Assembly: GCA_964429355.1 (NCBI GenBank)
Contig: CAYSCH010000215.1
Span: 1-16,308, forward strand
Length of the DNA stretch: 16,308 bases
Direction: 5' to 3'
Source of the DNA: JAAYAY01 sp964429355
Lineage (GTDB): Bacteria > Planctomycetota > Planctomycetia > Pirellulales > Thermoguttaceae
The number at the start of each line of letters is the position of its first letter. Position 1 is the stretch's first letter. Shown here piece after piece: positions 14,210 to 16,308 of this stretch. The translations under genes and the position numbers were made by a program. The notes beneath the pieces were generated by a model. That model had not been told where the DNA came from. It saw nothing but the letters and a program-made list of their open reading frames with translations, and made no database searches.

Positions 14210-16258
14210 CTACCGTCCCAATTCATCGACCAGGTTGCCTGCATCGTACACCTTGCCGATCGCCTCGACCAAGGCTCGAACGTCGACCGCTACGGCACGG
14301 GCCTGCTCGTCGGAATAAAAAAAGTTGCCGGTCAGCGACTGCAGGTTGCCGTCGAAGATCACGCCGACCAGTTCCGCCTGCCGATTCACCACCGGGCTGC
14401 CTGAATTGCCGCCGATAATGTCGGCCGTACAGACGAAGTTCATGGGAGTATCGCCATCCAGTCTCTGCCGGGCCGCGTGCCACGACTTGGGCAGAACCCA
14501 CGGATCCTTCGCCCCGTGCTGCTTCTCGTGCTCGAATGCGCCGCCGATCGTCGTCCAGGGTGGGATGGTTCTGCCGGATTCCGTGTATCCGGCCACGGGG
14601 CCAAAAGCCAGGCGAAGCGTGAAAGTAGCATCGGGATACGTATCGGTTCCATGGACCGCAAACAGGATGTCGGCTATCTGAGCATAGGCCTGTTGCTCAA
14701 CTTCGGCGAGTTCTTCCTGTTCCTGTCGAAGGCGACGGGCTTCCGGCTCCATGAGCCTCGCCAGCCGGATCAAGGGATCGGCTGACGACTCGATCGCCTT
14801 GCGCCCCCCGTCGGCGAGCTGCTTGCGGAAATCCACTTCAACGAGCCCCGTCCCATCGACCAGTTCCGCAGCTCGCGCCTCCGGGCTCTTGCCGTCGAGC
14901 ACCTGGGCAACAAGCGGGTCGTCCCCGCCGCGGCGCTCCACGAACAGGGCCAGCGAATCGGCCAGCTCGGCTTTTGCCTTGTCTGGGTAGATGGGAGCTG
15001 GCGAGAAGAGGTCTTGCAGGAGCGACTCGCGCGCAGACTCTCGAAACTCTCGCAGTCGCTGGCCGCTGGGCTTTTCATCTTCGATCGCGAGAAACACCAG
15101 TTGCTGGGCAATCGGATAGAGGGCACTGGCAAATTCGCCCGTCTGGCCGATCATGGCGATCCGCCGTTTCTGGGCGTCTTCAATTGTCTGCCAGGCAGCC
15201 AGATGCTTCTTCAAATTCTCGTCGTCTGCAACCCGCTCACGCAGTTTCTTCTCTTCCGATTCCTTGGCGGCGAAAAAAGCCGGCGTCTGCAGGCCTTGAA
15301 TACGGCCTGTCAGCGCCTTGCGCGAGTTCTGGATACCCAGCAGGTCGTCTTCGGCACGCCGCTGCTGCTCCTCGCCTTCGAGGCTGAACTGCTGCCAGAG
15401 AATCTCCCGACGGCGGAGGAAGTCCAGCACGAAAGGCAGATAGTGATCCCGCTGATACTTGAGGGCCGCCACAGTGAAGATCCGTTGGGTCCGCCCGGGA
15501 TTACCGGAGACAAACACCACTTCCCCGTCGCCTGCGCCGGCCCTGGAAAGCTTGAGGAAGTGGTCGATTCGGGCCGGCTTGCCGTCCTCGTAGACTCGAA
15601 ACATGGAAACGTCGAGACAATAGCGAGGATACTCGAAGTTGTCGGCGTCGCCACCGAAGAAGGCGATCCCCGATTCGGGCGCCCAGACGAGGCGGACGTC
15701 CGTGTATTTCTTGTAGCGATAGAGATGATAACGGGCGCCGCCATAAAGCGTCACCACGTCGCTGCGAAAACCGGTTGCATCGAGCGACTCCTTCTCGATC
15801 GCCGCCATTACGGCTCGCCGGGCCGCCATCGCCTCCGCCGCCGGCATCCCATCCCTGACGGCCGCCACGACCCGCTCCGTCACATCCTCGATCGAGACGA
15901 GTTGGTTCAATTCCAGATCGGGGGCGGGCAACTCCTGGTCCCTTGTCCGCGCAAGAAAGCCATCCTGGAACAGGTTCCGCTCGGGCGTCGACAGTTTGTG
16001 GAGCGTGTCGGCTCCCACGTGGTGATTGGTCAGAACCAGCCCCGTGCTCGAAACAAACGACGCCGATCCCCCCGAGTTGAACCGTACACTCGCCCGCATG
16101 ACGTGCTCGGCCCACTGCTCGCTGGGCGTGAAGTCATAGCGTTCGGCCAATTGCCCCTTCGGCAAATCATTGAACAGCCACATGCCCTCGTCGGCCGAAG
16201 CGGCCAGCCCAGCCAATGTCAAAGTCAGACCAGCCACGGCAATCGTCGGGATTCTCAT
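14210..16258 (-). CDS. S46-family dipeptidyl-peptidase (DPP7/DPP11 type)
   Basis: 682 residues, close to the usual 700-720 of peptidase family S46. A Sec signal peptide covers about residues 1-22 (MRIPTIAVAGLTLTLAGLAA), so the enzyme is exported. The trypsin-like catalytic parts are visible: LTNHH (His 79/80), an Asp near 216 (CLDVS, after FFGGDADNFEYPR) and Ser619 in GGNSGSP. A long helical insertion with many charged residues lies between Asp and Ser, as in the family. These enzymes release dipeptides from the N terminus of peptides. The residue that sets P1 preference in characterised members is Gly in DPP7 and Arg in DPP11. It falls 18 residues after the Ser and is Gly here (FDGN, about 637), suggesting hydrophobic or broad preference. 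The Cys that often follows NHH is Val. A weak GAGG lies about 9 nt before the ATG; no clear promoter fits in the 50 bp left. Confidence 0.9.
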   Translation of the reverse strand: MRIPTIAVAGLTLTLAGLAASADEGMWLFNDLPKGQLAERYDFTPSEQWAEHVMRASVRFNSGGSASFVSSTGLVLTNHHVGADTLHKLSTPERNLFQDGFLARTRDQELPAPDLELNQLVSIEDVTERVVAAVRDGMPAAEAMAARRAVMAAIEKESLDATGFRSDVVTLYGGARYHLYRYKKYTDVRLVWAPESGIAFFGGDADNFEYPRYCLDVSMFRVYEDGKPARIDHFLKLSRAGAGDGEVVFVSGNPGRTQRIFTVAALKYQRDHYLPFVLDFLRRREILWQQFSLEGEEQQRRAEDDLLGIQNSRKALTGRIQGLQTPAFFAAKESEEKKLRERVADDENLKKHLAAWQTIEDAQKRRIAMIGQTGEFASALYPIAQQLVFLAIEDEKPSGQRLREFRESARESLLQDLFSPAPIYPDKAKAELADSLALFVERRGGDDPLVAQVLDGKSPEARAAELVDGTGLVEVDFRKQLADGGRKAIESSADPLIRLARLMEPEARRLRQEQEELAEVEQQAYAQIADILFAVHGTDTYPDATFTLRLAFGPVAGYTESGRTIPPWTTIGGAFEHEKQHGAKDPWVLPKSWHAARQRLDGDTPMNFVCTADIIGGNSGSPVVNRQAELVGVIFDGNLQSLTGNFFYSDEQARAVAVDVRALVEAIGKVYDAGNLVDELGR

Positions 16259-16308
16259 TCTTGCGGACCTCGCTATTCCATTCAGATGGCGTCAAGTTGC
16301 ATCGCGGG

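Overview
The window looks like a piece of a planctomycete chromosome, probably of the Pirellulales type. This is an inference from gene content, with no marker gene to settle it. The pointers are a BlaR1-like membrane protease carrying a TIGR03067 (Planctomycetes-type) domain and many EF-hands, an exported tandem FAD oxidoreductase with an inserted discoidin-like domain, an S46 dipeptidyl-peptidase, large membrane proteins with DUF4350/GldG-like domains, and short GC-rich intergenic repeats. No tRNA, rRNA, CRISPR array, transposase or integrase was seen.

Left part (1-3875, + strand): a two-gene regulatory operon. A near-consensus promoter (TTGACA-16-TAAAAT, 76-103) is followed by a perfect inverted repeat (111-127). 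After these come a BlaI/MecI-type repressor (142-567) and, after 98 bp containing a hairpin, a 1069-residue M56 (BlaR1/MecR1) membrane metalloprotease. The protease has no penicillin-binding sensor. Its outer part is a ConA-like (DUF1349-type) domain, a TIGR03067 domain and ten EF-hand loops arranged as five 58-residue repeats. I read it as a ligand- or calcium-sensing relay in which the protease inactivates the repressor. This is the most interesting system in the window.

Middle (3883-7338, - strand): an exported two-module FAD-dependent oxidoreductase of 1151 residues. Its stop codon lies 7 bp from that of the protease gene, inside a shared palindrome. Its leader holds a strong ribosome binding site, a possible promoter and two candidate operator-like repeats. 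Just upstream, an intrinsic terminator (7442-7470) closes the preceding transcription unit.

Right part (7579-16258, - strand, read right to left): an S46 peptidase (16258-14210); a 72-residue single-helix membrane protein (14036-13818); a repeat-rich gap; two translationally coupled, paralogous large membrane proteins (13462-10793 and 10796-8151, sharing ATGA); and a hemerythrin-like protein with its own promoter (8025-7579). Each of the two membrane proteins has an N-terminal helical region resembling an exosortase core without its cysteine, followed by two GATase-like DUF4350/GldG-type domains separated by two more helices. Their function is unknown. The coupling and shared architecture suggest a heteromeric complex.

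The gaps at 7483-7582 and 13630-13786 share short repeat pieces in the same order and orientation, suggesting a dispersed repeat family.
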